From the NCBI GenBank assembly GCA_020634555.1, contig JACKBK010000032.1, positions 1 through 36,287 of the forward strand: a stretch of 36,287 nucleotides of DNA. Reading direction: 5' to 3'. The notes beneath the pieces are model-generated. The model did no database searches. It was not told where the DNA came from and worked only from the letters and a program-made list of their open reading frames with translations. Both the position numbers and the translations under genes were made by a program. The DNA is from Caldilineae bacterium (GTDB lineage: Bacteria > Chloroflexota > Anaerolineae > JAAEKA01). Shown piece by piece: positions 1 to 8,017 of this stretch. Each line of letters starts with the position of its first letter. The stretch's first letter is position 1.

Positions 1-22
1 TCATCGACAGCCGGCAGAACGT

Positions 23-77
23 CAAAGACCTCCTGCGAGGATCTGGGTACGCCCCAGATCGTCACAGGAGGTCTTTG
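23..77. repeat. Two-part perfect hairpin downstream of the response regulator gene
   Basis: A 13-base arm (23-35, CAAAGACCTCCTG) is exactly complementary to 65-77, and an inner 8-base arm (40-47, GATCTGGG) is exactly complementary to 53-60 around a 5-base loop. A four-by-four internal bulge separates the two stems. No T-run follows on either strand, so this is not a standard intrinsic terminator, although it lies just past the stop codon of the minus-strand regulator gene. It may be a dispersed palindromic element or a factor-dependent 3' end. Confidence 0.7.
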
Positions 78-99
78 AGTCCGTGATGGCAACGACGGG

Positions 100-795
100 T
101 TACTGGTCTGTCTTGTCTTCCGGCGACTCCGTGTCCACCACACCGTTCGGGTAAAACGTGTAGCCAACCCCGCGACGCGTTCGCAGGTGGACCGGCTGGC
201 GGGGATTTGGCTCAACGGCCTTGCGCAGCCAGCTCATATGAACATCCAGCGTTCGCGTGTCTTCCATAAAACTGGTGTGCCAGACGTCCTGCATGAGCTG
301 CAAACGAGTGACCGTTTTGCCAGGATTGCGCATGAACAACTCCAGCAGGTTGAACAGCTTGGTGGTCAGCGTGGCCTCGCCGGCCGGACTGACGACGGTC
401 CGCTCCACCAGGTCGAGCACAAACGGGCCGGTCACCAGCACCTGACGGCGGCCGCTTTCCAGCGTATGTTCGACGACCTTCAGCACCTTGTGCCAATGGA
501 CGTCCTCGGACAACAGAAAGTCGTAACTCAGTCCGGTCTGTGCGTCGTTTTTAGCGATCAGAATCAGATGCGCGGCCGGCGCCAACCGGCGCAGATTGCG
601 CGCCAGCGACTCCCCGGACCCGCGCAATGACGTGGAATCGATCATTATGACGTCGGCCGGCGCCTCTTCCAGCTCGCGCGATGCGCGCTGCATGCTGGCC
701 GCGAACGCCACCCGCACCTGGTTTAAGAGGAGATGGCGCCACAGCGGCGCGTACTTATCTGGATGTCGGCCAACAAATAGGACGTTCGATGTCAT
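100..795 (-). CDS. OmpR/PhoB-type winged-helix regulator with degenerate receiver domain
   Basis: DNA-binding transcriptional regulator of the OmpR/PhoB family. The C-terminal half has the typical winged-helix pattern: an LTTKLFNLLELF helix, then LQLMQDVW, RTLDVHMSWLRK and the RTRRGVGYTF wing. The N-terminal half resembles a receiver domain, with Asp53 in VIMIDS at the usual phosphorylation position. However, the acidic pair that normally follows the first strand is replaced by GRHPD, so Mg-dependent phosphorylation looks unlikely. I chose the ATG at 795 because the receiver fold starts right there (NVLFVG); a GTG at 813 is also in frame, and neither has a clear ribosome binding site. No histidine kinase is adjacent, so this is an orphan regulator. 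Its targets cannot be read from the sequence; the divergent glycosyltransferase gene is one candidate. Confidence 0.88.
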   Translation of the reverse strand: MTSNVLFVGRHPDKYAPLWRHLLLNQVRVAFAASMQRASRELEEAPADVIMIDSTSLRGSGESLARNLRRLAPAAHLILIAKNDAQTGLSYDFLLSEDVHWHKVLKVVEHTLESGRRQVLVTGPFVLDLVERTVVSPAGEATLTTKLFNLLELFMRNPGKTVTRLQLMQDVWHTSFMEDTRTLDVHMSWLRKAVEPNPRQPVHLRTRRGVGYTFYPNGVVDTESPEDKTDQ

Positions 796-876
796 GACGA
801 TAATCAGCGCCACCGGGACGAGGCGTTTTCGGGGAAAGCCACCCCTGCTTCACACCAACCGATCGATTGCCAGTGC

Positions 877-905
877 ATTATACAGCAGCGCTTTGACGAA
901 GGCAA
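877..905 (-). promoter_or_regulatory. Sigma70-type promoter for the minus-strand regulator
   Basis: Reading the minus strand, TTGCCT (905-900) and TATAAT (882-877) are separated by exactly 17 bases. The -10 matches consensus and the -35 matches 4 of 6. Transcription would start near 870, about 75 bases before the ATG at 795. Confidence 0.65.
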
Positions 906-914
906 CTGCCTTCA

Positions 915-943
915 TTGACCTTTACGTTTCACCGTAGTATAAT
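915..943 (+). promoter_or_regulatory. Sigma70-type promoter giving a near-leaderless glycosyltransferase mRNA
   Basis: TTGACC (915-920) and TATAAT (938-943) have a 17-base spacer. The expected transcription start is around 950-951, while the ATG is at 952, and no Shine-Dalgarno sequence precedes it. The message is therefore predicted to be leaderless. It diverges from the regulator promoter, with the two -35 elements about 10 bases apart. Confidence 0.75.
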
Positions 944-951
944 CCACAGCC

Positions 952-1791
952 ATGACCGAAACCAAATTCCCGTCCCCGGAAGCAGACCAGTCCGGCGCGC
1001 AATCTGACGCCCCCCTGGTTGTTGTAGTACTTCCGACTTACAACGAAGCTGATAACCTGCCCGCTATCTCGGCAGCGCTGCTGGCGCTCTCCCTCCCCAA
1101 TCTAAAAATCGTGGTAGTCGATGATGCCTCGCCCGACGGCACCGGCGCCATCGCCGACCGTCTCGCCTCGCACAACCCGGATCAAATCAAGGTAATCCAC
1201 CGCGAAGCGCCGCGCGGCCTGGGCCGCGCCTATCAAGCTGGCTGCCGGCTCGCTCTGGAAATGGACGCCCAGTTCATCATTCAGATGGACGCTGATTTTT
1301 CCCACAGCCCTGACGATGTGCTGCGCCTGCTGGATGCCGCGAGCGATGCTGATGTCGTAATCGGCTCGCGCTATGTTGAAGGAGGCGCGCTGGATCGCGA
1401 GTGGAACTGGTGGCGGCGGTTCCTGAGCTGGTGGGCCAACACGGTGTGGACCCGAACCTTCCTGCACATCTCTGCGCAAGACGCTACCTCTGGCTTCAAA
1501 TGCTGGCGGCGGGCCGCGCTGGAAGGCATCAACCTCGATCGCATCAGGTCCAACGGGTATGTGTTTCAGGTCGAAACCATCTATGTCGCTGAGCAAATGG
1601 GCTTCCGGGTTATCGAGATACCGATCTTCTTCGAGGACCGCCATCTGGGGCGGTCGAAGATGACCTTTGGTGTCAAGCTGGAAGCAGCCTGGCGGGTATT
1701 GGAGATACGCGCGCGCCATCGGGGCGTCCACCGTCAGGTCCCTGGCGCGTCGTCGAACTACCCCAACCAACCTCGCACAGAGCAGTCCTGA
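952..1791 (+). CDS. DPM1-like GT2 polyprenol-phosphate sugar transferase
   Basis: Family 2 glycosyltransferase most like polyprenyl-phosphate mannose/glucose synthases (DPM1 type), which move a sugar from a nucleotide donor onto a polyprenyl phosphate at the cytoplasmic membrane face. Visible motifs are PTYNEADNLP (residues 28-37), the nucleotide-binding VVDDASPDGTG (from about 55), the metal-binding DAD at 113-115 in QMDADFSHSP, and the late RSKM element. At 279 residues it has only the catalytic domain and no C-terminal membrane segments, as in single-domain DPM1. The start at 952 fits the promoter at 915-943. The stop lies 33 bases before the YfhO-flippase fusion, suggesting one envelope-glycan operon with the acyltransferase further on. 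Donor and acceptor cannot be determined from sequence. Confidence 0.92.
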   Translation: MTETKFPSPEADQSGAQSDAPLVVVVLPTYNEADNLPAISAALLALSLPNLKIVVVDDASPDGTGAIADRLASHNPDQIKVIHREAPRGLGRAYQAGCRLALEMDAQFIIQMDADFSHSPDDVLRLLDAASDADVVIGSRYVEGGALDREWNWWRRFLSWWANTVWTRTFLHISAQDATSGFKCWRRAALEGINLDRIRSNGYVFQVETIYVAEQMGFRVIEIPIFFEDRHLGRSKMTFGVKLEAAWRVLEIRARHRGVHRQVPGASSNYPNQPRTEQS

Positions 1792-1824
1792 AGTCGCCCG
1801 AACCATCCCTTCTCTCCCATCTCC

Positions 1825-4800
1825 ATGAAGCGCTTCCTGGATCGGCGCACCATCCTGGCCGTCGCGGTGCTGATTCTGGCGCCGCTGCTTTGGTTTGCCC
1901 CCGTGATTCTGGGCGGCAAAACGCTGATCCCGGCTGACAACCTGTACCAGTTTCAGCCGTGGGCATCGCTGGCCGGCCAATATGGCGTAGGTGTACCGCA
2001 CAACGAACTGCTCAGCGATCTGGTGCTGGAGAACTTTGTCTGGAAGTCCTTCCTGCGCGAGGCGATCTCCACCGGCCAGCTCCCACTCTGGAACCCACAT
2101 CTCTTTACCGGCGTGCCCTTCCTCGCCGCCGGACAACACTCGGCTCTCTATCCCCTCAGTATCGTTTTCTACATCCTGCCGTTGCCGCTGGCCTACGGCG
2201 TGTTTACCTGGCTGCAACTGGCCGTTGCTGCGCTGGGGATGTATGTCTTTGGACGCGCGCTGCGGCTGGGCCGCGCGGCCAGCGCGTTTGCCGGCCTTGC
2301 CTATGCGTTCAGCGGCTTCTTCGTCGTCAGCGTCGTCTTCACCATGATTATCGCCGCGGCAGCCTGGCTGCCGTGGCTGCTGGCCTGCATCGAGACCATC
2401 GTCCGTAAGCAGGAGGAAAAGGGTGACGTCGCCTATTCGCCCATCCCCTACGTGTTGGGTGGAGCGGTCGTGCTAGGCCTGCAGGCGCTGGCCGGCCACC
2501 CGGAGATCGTCGTCATCACGCTGCTGGTCGCCGGGTTTTACAGCCTGTTGCGGCTGCTGGTTCTCTGGCGGCGCATCGGCGCGTTGGGCCGGGCAGCGCG
2601 GCTGGCCGGCTGGCTGTTGGTCCTGGTCGTCATCGGCATCGCGCTGGGCGCGATCCAGATCGTCCCGCTGTTCGAACTGGTCTCCACCAGCTTCCGCGAG
2701 GGATCGGCCAGCTACGATCAGGTGGTAGGATGGGCGTGGCCGGTGCGCCAACTCATCACCTTTCTCCTGCCCGACTTCTTTGGCAACCCCAGCCACCACG
2801 GCTGGTTTGATCCATATGTTGGCGCGTGGCGGGCAGCGGGACCCAACGCCGCCGGCCAGCCGGTGCGCGATGTCTTCTGGGGCGTCAAGAACTATGTCGA
2901 GGGCGGCAACTACCTGGGTGTGATGACGCTGGCGCTGGCGGGAGTGGCGGTGGTTTACGCCGCAGCGCAGGCGATTTTTGGACGGAAGAGGAGGGAGGGA
3001 AGCGAAGGAAAAGCAGGAAAAGAGGGAAAGGCGGAAAATCAGGCGCTCCATCCGCCATCCGCCGCCCGCCACCCGCTCCCGGCTCCCCAGCTCTGGATAC
3101 TGGCCGCACTGGCATTGATGAGCCTGCTGTTCGCATTCGGCACGCCGCTGTATGCTGTGCTGTTCTACGGCGTACCGGGCTACAAACAGTTGCACTCGGC
3201 GTTTCGTTGGGTGTTCCCGTACACGCTGGCTATGACGGCGTTGGCCGGCTTTGGGATGCAGATCGTGCTCAACCGGCTGCGCGCCGGCGGCACCGGCGGT
3301 CGCGGGCGGTCGATTGTCCGGGTGCTGGGTGGGGTGCTGTTCCTGGCGGGCGCGGCAACCTTGCTGGCCGCGCTGCTTAGCCTGCTGGTTCCTGATCCAT
3401 TCTTCGCAGTGGGCCAGCGGATCGTCGACTCGTCAGACCTGGCGCGAAACGTCTTCGCCAACGGCCGCGATTTCTGGAGCTACCAGTGGCGGCATGTGCT
3501 GCATCTCGGCCTGCTGGGATTGTTGACCGGCGGCTGGCTGTTGCTGGCAGCACGCGATGGCAGCCGCGCGCCGCGCCAGCAGCGCCAACTGCGCTGGTCG
3601 GTCATCCTGCCCGCCGCGGCCGCAGCCATCCTGATGCTGGACTTGTTCCTGGTGCTGGGGAACTTCAACCCGGCCAGCGATCCTGACCTGCTCCAAGTTA
3701 CCCCGCCCAGCGTGGCCTTTTTGCAGGACGACCCGTCGCTGTTCCGCGTTACCACCTTCGAGGGCGAGGGAACCAGCAAGACCCTCAACGCCAACACACC
3801 CTGGATGGCCGGTCTGCAAGACGTGCGCGGCTACGACTCCATCATCCCGCGCCAATACGTCCAGTACATGCAGGCCATCGAGCCGCAGGGCCAGTTGCTG
3901 TACAACCGCATCTCGCCCTTCTACGACCCTGCCAGCCTGGACGACCCGCTGACCGACCTGCTGGGCGTGAAGTACGTCGTCAGCGAACTGCCGCTGGACG
4001 TTCCTGGCTGGCAACTGGTCTACGACGACGAAGTCAAGATCTACCAGAACGAAGACGTCTTCCCGCGAGCCTTCATCGCCGGCGAGGCGCAACTGGCAGA
4101 CGAGGCTGCGGTGCTGGACCGGTTACGCCAGGTGGATCTGCGTGAGACAGTAGTGTTGGAAGCAACCGCCGAACCTGTGCGCGGCGAAAACTCTGCGCCC
4201 ACCAGATCAGGTTTTCCGCGCGCAGCGCTGGAGTACGCCGGCCAGTTGCCGGCCAGTGAACTGCCGCCGCCAGCATCGCCAGAACTGCGCACGGCCGAGA
4301 TCAGCCGCTACGGGATGCGGGACGTCTACGTGGATGTCAACGTCAGCGACCGCGGCTGGCTGGTGCTGGCGGACGCCTGGTTCCCCGGCTGGAAGGCGTA
4401 CATCCGTCCCTTCGGCGTCACCGGCGAGGGTGTGGATGCCGAGGGCAACCCGCTGGAGACGGAACTGCCGGTGTTCCGCGCCGACGGCAACTTCCGCGCC
4501 GTCTACCTGCCGGAGGCCGGCCAATGGACGGTGCGCTTCGTCTATTCGCCGCGCTCGGTGCAGGTCGGCGTCTACGCCACGTTCCTGGCCGTGATCAGCC
4601 TGATCCTGCTGGGCGGCTGGTGGGCGTGGGGAAAATTCTACCGCGACGTGGACGACGAGCACGCCGCTGTGCGCACGGTTGCCAAGAACACCTCGGTGCA
4701 GATGTTCCTCTCGCTGCTCAACCGGGCTATCGACTTCGCGTTTGCCATGCTGCGGCTGCGTGTCCTGGGTCCGGCCGGCGAGGGCAGCTACGCCTTCGTT

Positions 4801-6147
4801 ATCGCCATCTACGGCTTCTTCGAGGTGGTGGTGCGCTTCGGGCTGGGCACGCTGCTGACGCGCGATGTCGCGCAGGAGAAGGGACAGGCCGGCCGCTACC
4901 TGACCAACGTGCTGGCGCTGCGCTTGCTGCTCTGGCTGGCCTCGATCCCGATCCTGCTGGTAGTGATGGGCATCTACGCCCGCGGCGGCAGCCTGTCGCC
5001 GGCTGAGGCGCAGGCGCTGGTTCTGTTCCAGGTCTCCCTCTTCTTCGCCACGCTGTCGGACAGCTTCAGCGCGGTGTTCATGGCCTATGAGAAGATGGAG
5101 TACCCGGCCGGCGTGTCCAGCGCGATCGCGACCGGCAAGGTGGCGCTGGGCGCGCTGGTGCTGCTGCCGCCCTTCAACCTGGGATTTGTCGGCCTGGCCG
5201 CGGTCAGCCTGATCATGAATATCATCCAGGCGGCCTGGCTGTGGATCGTCCTGCGACGCACGATCCCGATCCATCTGACACGTCCCGACTGGCTCTTGCA
5301 GCGCTCGATGGCTATCCAGGCTTATCCGTTGATGTTGAACCATCTGCTGGCCAGCATCTTCTGGCGCATCGACATGTGGCTGCTCAAACCGCTGGCCGGC
5401 GCGGCCGCGGTCGGCATCTACTCGGCCGGCGTCAAGTACCTGGACGGGTTCAACGTCATCCCCAGCTATTTCACGCTGGCCATCTTCCCGCTGATGAGCC
5501 GCTACGCGCGCGACAGCCACGACTCGCTGATCCGCGCCTACCATCTGGCGATACGCCTGCTGGTGATGATCGCGCTGCCGATCGCGGTGCTGGTGACGCT
5601 GCTATCGACGCTGCTCATCCGCATCCTGGGCGGGTCTGCGTTCTTGCCCGATTCGGCCATCGCCCTGACAATCCTGATCTGGTCGATACCCATCGGCTTC
5701 GTCAACAGCGTGACGCAGTATGTGCTGATCGCGGTCAACCAGCAACGCTTCCTGACGCGGGCGTTCATCATCGGCGTGCTTTTCAACATCGGCGCCAACC
5801 TGGTGCTGATCCCGCGCTATGGCTACGCCGGAGCGGCAGTGGTCACAGTGCTCAGCGAGGTAAGCCTGTTGATCCCGTTCTACATCGCGGTGCGGCGGCA
5901 CGTCGCCCGGCTGCCGTGGGTCGAACTCCTGTGGCGGCAGCTTGTAGCCGCGGCAGGAATGGGCGCGACGGCTGCATTGCTGCGCAACACAGAATTGGTG
6001 GCTGTGGTGTTGAGCAGTCTGGTGTATGTGGGGCTGCTGGTGGCGCTGGGCGCGTTCCGCGATCCTGACATCCAGCGGGTGCTGCGCATCGTGCCGTTCA
6101 TCGGACAGCGCGTGCCTGCCGCGCCCTCGGACCCCTTCGGGGAATAG
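1825..6147 (+). CDS. YfhO-like membrane protein fused to a Wzx/MOP-type flippase
   Basis: One uninterrupted 1440-residue frame. Residues 1 to about 935 resemble YfhO-type proteins, which are GT-C-like multi-pass membrane glycosyltransferases: many hydrophobic segments, then a large extracytoplasmic beta-rich part with the typical VYDDEVKIYQNEDVFPRAF and LVLADAWFPGWKAYI stretches, and a closing membrane segment near 912-935. From about residue 943 a new domain begins (VRTVAKNTSVQMFLSLLNRA) with the length, helix spacing and LRVLGPAGEGSYAF signature of a polysaccharide flippase of the MOP superfamily, running to the C-terminus. The two families are normally separate genes. A purine-encoded hydrophilic stretch rich in Lys/Glu/Gly lies near residues 387-410, in a predicted loop. 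The likely role is modifying and flipping a polyprenyl-linked glycan made with the upstream GT2. There is no obvious ribosome binding site before 1825. The gene stops 7 bases before the acyltransferase. Confidence 0.88.
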   Translation: MKRFLDRRTILAVAVLILAPLLWFAPVILGGKTLIPADNLYQFQPWASLAGQYGVGVPHNELLSDLVLENFVWKSFLREAISTGQLPLWNPHLFTGVPFLAAGQHSALYPLSIVFYILPLPLAYGVFTWLQLAVAALGMYVFGRALRLGRAASAFAGLAYAFSGFFVVSVVFTMIIAAAAWLPWLLACIETIVRKQEEKGDVAYSPIPYVLGGAVVLGLQALAGHPEIVVITLLVAGFYSLLRLLVLWRRIGALGRAARLAGWLLVLVVIGIALGAIQIVPLFELVSTSFREGSASYDQVVGWAWPVRQLITFLLPDFFGNPSHHGWFDPYVGAWRAAGPNAAGQPVRDVFWGVKNYVEGGNYLGVMTLALAGVAVVYAAAQAIFGRKRREGSEGKAGKEGKAENQALHPPSAARHPLPAPQLWILAALALMSLLFAFGTPLYAVLFYGVPGYKQLHSAFRWVFPYTLAMTALAGFGMQIVLNRLRAGGTGGRGRSIVRVLGGVLFLAGAATLLAALLSLLVPDPFFAVGQRIVDSSDLARNVFANGRDFWSYQWRHVLHLGLLGLLTGGWLLLAARDGSRAPRQQRQLRWSVILPAAAAAILMLDLFLVLGNFNPASDPDLLQVTPPSVAFLQDDPSLFRVTTFEGEGTSKTLNANTPWMAGLQDVRGYDSIIPRQYVQYMQAIEPQGQLLYNRISPFYDPASLDDPLTDLLGVKYVVSELPLDVPGWQLVYDDEVKIYQNEDVFPRAFIAGEAQLADEAAVLDRLRQVDLRETVVLEATAEPVRGENSAPTRSGFPRAALEYAGQLPASELPPPASPELRTAEISRYGMRDVYVDVNVSDRGWLVLADAWFPGWKAYIRPFGVTGEGVDAEGNPLETELPVFRADGNFRAVYLPEAGQWTVRFVYSPRSVQVGVYATFLAVISLILLGGWWAWGKFYRDVDDEHAAVRTVAKNTSVQMFLSLLNRAIDFAFAMLRLRVLGPAGEGSYAFVIAIYGFFEVVVRFGLGTLLTRDVAQEKGQAGRYLTNVLALRLLLWLASIPILLVVMGIYARGGSLSPAEAQALVLFQVSLFFATLSDSFSAVFMAYEKMEYPAGVSSAIATGKVALGALVLLPPFNLGFVGLAAVSLIMNIIQAAWLWIVLRRTIPIHLTRPDWLLQRSMAIQAYPLMLNHLLASIFWRIDMWLLKPLAGAAAVGIYSAGVKYLDGFNVIPSYFTLAIFPLMSRYARDSHDSLIRAYHLAIRLLVMIALPIAVLVTLLSTLLIRILGGSAFLPDSAIALTILIWSIPIGFVNSVTQYVLIAVNQQRFLTRAFIIGVLFNIGANLVLIPRYGYAGAAVVTVLSEVSLLIPFYIAVRRHVARLPWVELLWRQLVAAAGMGATAALLRNTELVAVVLSSLVYVGLLVALGAFRDPDIQRVLRIVPFIGQRVPAAPSDPFGE

Positions 6148-6154
6148 CTTGCTT

Positions 6155-7069
6155 ATGGAAATACGAGAGATCACCAACAGCGCTACAGCCCTGCGTTTCG
6201 GTTACTGGTTGGGCCGCAATCTGCCTGCGCGAGTCGGTTATGCGATAGCCGACGGCGCAACCACAATCCTTGGACGCCGCACCAACTCGCCGCTGATGCA
6301 GACCATTCAGGCTAACATACGGGTGGTTCTGGGGCCGCAGGCCGGCGACGAACAGGTACTGCGCACGTCCAGGGACGTGCTGCACCACGCCGGCCGCGTT
6401 TACTGGGACCTATACAAGGCGCTGGCCATCGGACCTGAGGCGCTGCTGGCACACACCCGTGTTTCACCGCAAACCGAGTACTACCTGGGCGAAATCGCCC
6501 GGCAGGGCCGGGGTGCGCTGATGGTCGGCCCGCACGTCAGCAACTTCGACATGGGCGCGCTCTCCATCGCCGCCCGCGGCGTCAAGATGTCGGCGCTGGC
6601 CTTTGCACTGCCACCCAGCGGCTACAGCCTGCAAAACGAGGTGCGGCTGGCCGGCGGCATCGACATCATGCCCATCGATGTGTCGGCGCTGCGCAAGGCG
6701 CTGGCCGTGCTGAAGCGCGGCGGGTTGGTAGCAACCGCGGTCGACCGACCCGATCCCTTCGGCGGGGGAGAAATGCTGCCTTTCTTCGGCCGCGCAGCGC
6801 GCCTGCCGGTCGGCCATGTGCGGCTGGCTTTGCAGACTAACTCGCCGATCCTGATCTCATCGTGCGAATACCGGCCCACCGACAAAAAGTACATGGTACA
6901 CATCTCGCGCTGGATCGAAATGGAACGGGTCGGCAGCCGCGAGGAGGACGTGCGCCACAACACCCTGCGGGTTCTCAACGGCGTCGAACGGCTGGTCGCC
7001 GCGCGCCCGGAGCAGTGGCTGATGTTTTACCCAGTGTGGGACGAAGATATGTTTCGGCGTGAAGCGTGA
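6155..7069 (+). CDS. LpxL/HtrB-family lipid acyltransferase (PatA-like)
   Basis: Membrane-associated lysophospholipid/lipid A-type acyltransferase superfamily member, 304 residues, which would move an acyl chain onto a glycolipid. The catalytic H-x4-D motif is clear at H127-D132 (PHVSNFDMG), followed by the family's later GGLVATAVDRPDPFGGGEMLPFFGRAARLP block around the substrate pocket. The start at 6155 gives the expected N-terminus (MEIREITNSA); an upstream in-frame extension overlaps the preceding gene and is not family-like. In monoderm bacteria this family acylates phosphatidylinositol mannosides or similar glycolipids, which fits its place after a GT2 and a flippase. The final codons lie inside a GTGAAGC word repeat, and the TGA stop is part of that word. 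Confidence 0.85.
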   Translation: MEIREITNSATALRFGYWLGRNLPARVGYAIADGATTILGRRTNSPLMQTIQANIRVVLGPQAGDEQVLRTSRDVLHHAGRVYWDLYKALAIGPEALLAHTRVSPQTEYYLGEIARQGRGALMVGPHVSNFDMGALSIAARGVKMSALAFALPPSGYSLQNEVRLAGGIDIMPIDVSALRKALAVLKRGGLVATAVDRPDPFGGGEMLPFFGRAARLPVGHVRLALQTNSPILISSCEYRPTDKKYMVHISRWIEMERVGSREEDVRHNTLRVLNGVERLVAARPEQWLMFYPVWDEDMFRREA

Positions 7070-7277
7070 AGACGTGAAGCGTGAAACGTGTCGCGAGGTG
7101 CAGGGTACTCTCTTAAAAACTGCCAACTCTTAAGATCACGCTTTGGCCAGTCTTCGCGAAGCACCCCGGAGTGGCCCGACCGAGCCACCCCAGGATATTT
7201 CTTGACGCTTACCTGGCAAAATCACGTTTCACGATATCACGTTTCACGTCTTCACGTCATCACGCTTCACGACACAA
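7058..7277. repeat. Imperfect inverted repeat built from GTGAAGC/GCTTCAC words
   Basis: The left arm (about 7058-7092) is made of GTGAAGC, GTGAAGAC and GTGAAAC words. The right arm (about 7222-7277) is made of CACGTTTCACG, CACGTCTTCACG and CACGCTTCACG, the reverse complements. GTGTCG ends the left arm and CGACAC ends the right arm. About 130 bases without a recognisable gene lie between. The left arm supplies the acyltransferase stop codon, and the right arm ends about 45 bases before the DUF4062 start. The gap between the two genes holds nothing else I can identify. Confidence 0.75.
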
Positions 7278-7323
7278 TGGCATTCGAGATCCTGAAAAGT
7301 ACAGCACACAGAAAGGTGGATCG

Positions 7324-7887
7324 ATGCGACGAGCGGTGCGGTTGTATGTGAGCGCCAGCGCGGATTTGGAGGCGGAGCGCGATCTGGTTGGGCGACTGGT
7401 GGCCGGGCTGCCGGTGACGACGGGGTGGGAGATCGGGCGCGCAGCGTTGCCGGGTCGCGAGGAAGACGAAGTAACGGTGCACGTCGCGCCGCAGACCTGC
7501 GATCTGTACATATTCATGTTGGGGCAGGACATCACCGCGCCGGCAGGCGTTGAATGGGACGCCGCGCACGAAGTGCAGCATCCGATCCTGGCGCTGCTCA
7601 AGAACACGCCGCGGACGCCGGCCGGACTGGTCTTTCAACAACTGGGCATCGGCGAGTGGATCCGGTACAGCAGCCGGGCCGAGTTCGAGCGTATCGTGCG
7701 CGCCTGGCTCGTGCGCCAACTGCTGGACGGGCAGGACAGGTTTGGGCTGGTTCTGACGGAGGTCGAGGCGCTGATCGTGCTCGGCGCCCGGCTGGCACGC
7801 GAGGCCGAGGCTCCACCCGCTCCCGCGAGCGACCCCGAACGCAGCGCCGGCGGCGCGGGCGTGATTCTGGCGACAGCGGCCGCGTGA
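7324..7887 (+). CDS. DUF4062-like protein (TIR/SLOG-like sensor domain)
   Basis: A 187-residue protein resembling DUF4062. It opens with RLYVSASADLEAERDLVGRL, the family's VSST-x-D-L-x-x-ER-type start, and later has CDLYIFMLGQDITAPAGVEWDAA, corresponding to the family's strand-helix with a conserved acidic residue. The C-terminus is Ala/Pro-rich and probably flexible. The ATG at 7324 is preceded by AGAAAGGTGGATCG, an acceptable ribosome binding site; a 51-residue in-frame extension would be translated from the word repeat and is rejected. Related domains are TIR-like and are often found in multidomain NTPase or signalling proteins, sometimes linked to defence. Here the domain stands alone, next to a restriction-system scar and a toxin-antitoxin-like relic. 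Its biochemical function is unknown. Confidence 0.7.
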   Translation: MRRAVRLYVSASADLEAERDLVGRLVAGLPVTTGWEIGRAALPGREEDEVTVHVAPQTCDLYIFMLGQDITAPAGVEWDAAHEVQHPILALLKNTPRTPAGLVFQQLGIGEWIRYSSRAEFERIVRAWLVRQLLDGQDRFGLVLTEVEALIVLGARLAREAEAPPAPASDPERSAGGAGVILATAAA

Positions 7888-7913
7888 TTGACATGATGTA
7901 GGTTGCGAACCTC

Positions 7914-7942
7914 TTGTCAACGTCTGGAACGTGCGCTATAAT
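7914..7942 (+). promoter_or_regulatory. Strong sigma70-type promoter driving the hsd scar
   Basis: TTGTCA (7914-7919) and TATAAT (7937-7942) with a 17-base spacer. It is followed by a leader of about 70 bases with GGAGGG (8003-8008) before the TTG at 8018. The promoter and ribosome binding site appear intact although the gene they serve is a deletion remnant. Confidence 0.75.
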
Positions 7943-8017
7943 TCGGCCAGAACGGAAACCCTGTTGATCGTGTAAACCCTGTTTTATCTCCTGCCATCCA
8001 ACGGAGGGACTTGTTCC

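Noticed and set aside
1102..2217. Minus-strand open frame across the GT2 and YfhO genes
   Set aside because: Spans two genes on the other strand without family features; a GC-driven shadow.
7171..7323. N-terminal extension of the DUF4062 protein
   Set aside because: It would translate the inverted word repeat as Arg/His/Ser; the ATG at 7324 has a ribosome binding site and starts the domain.
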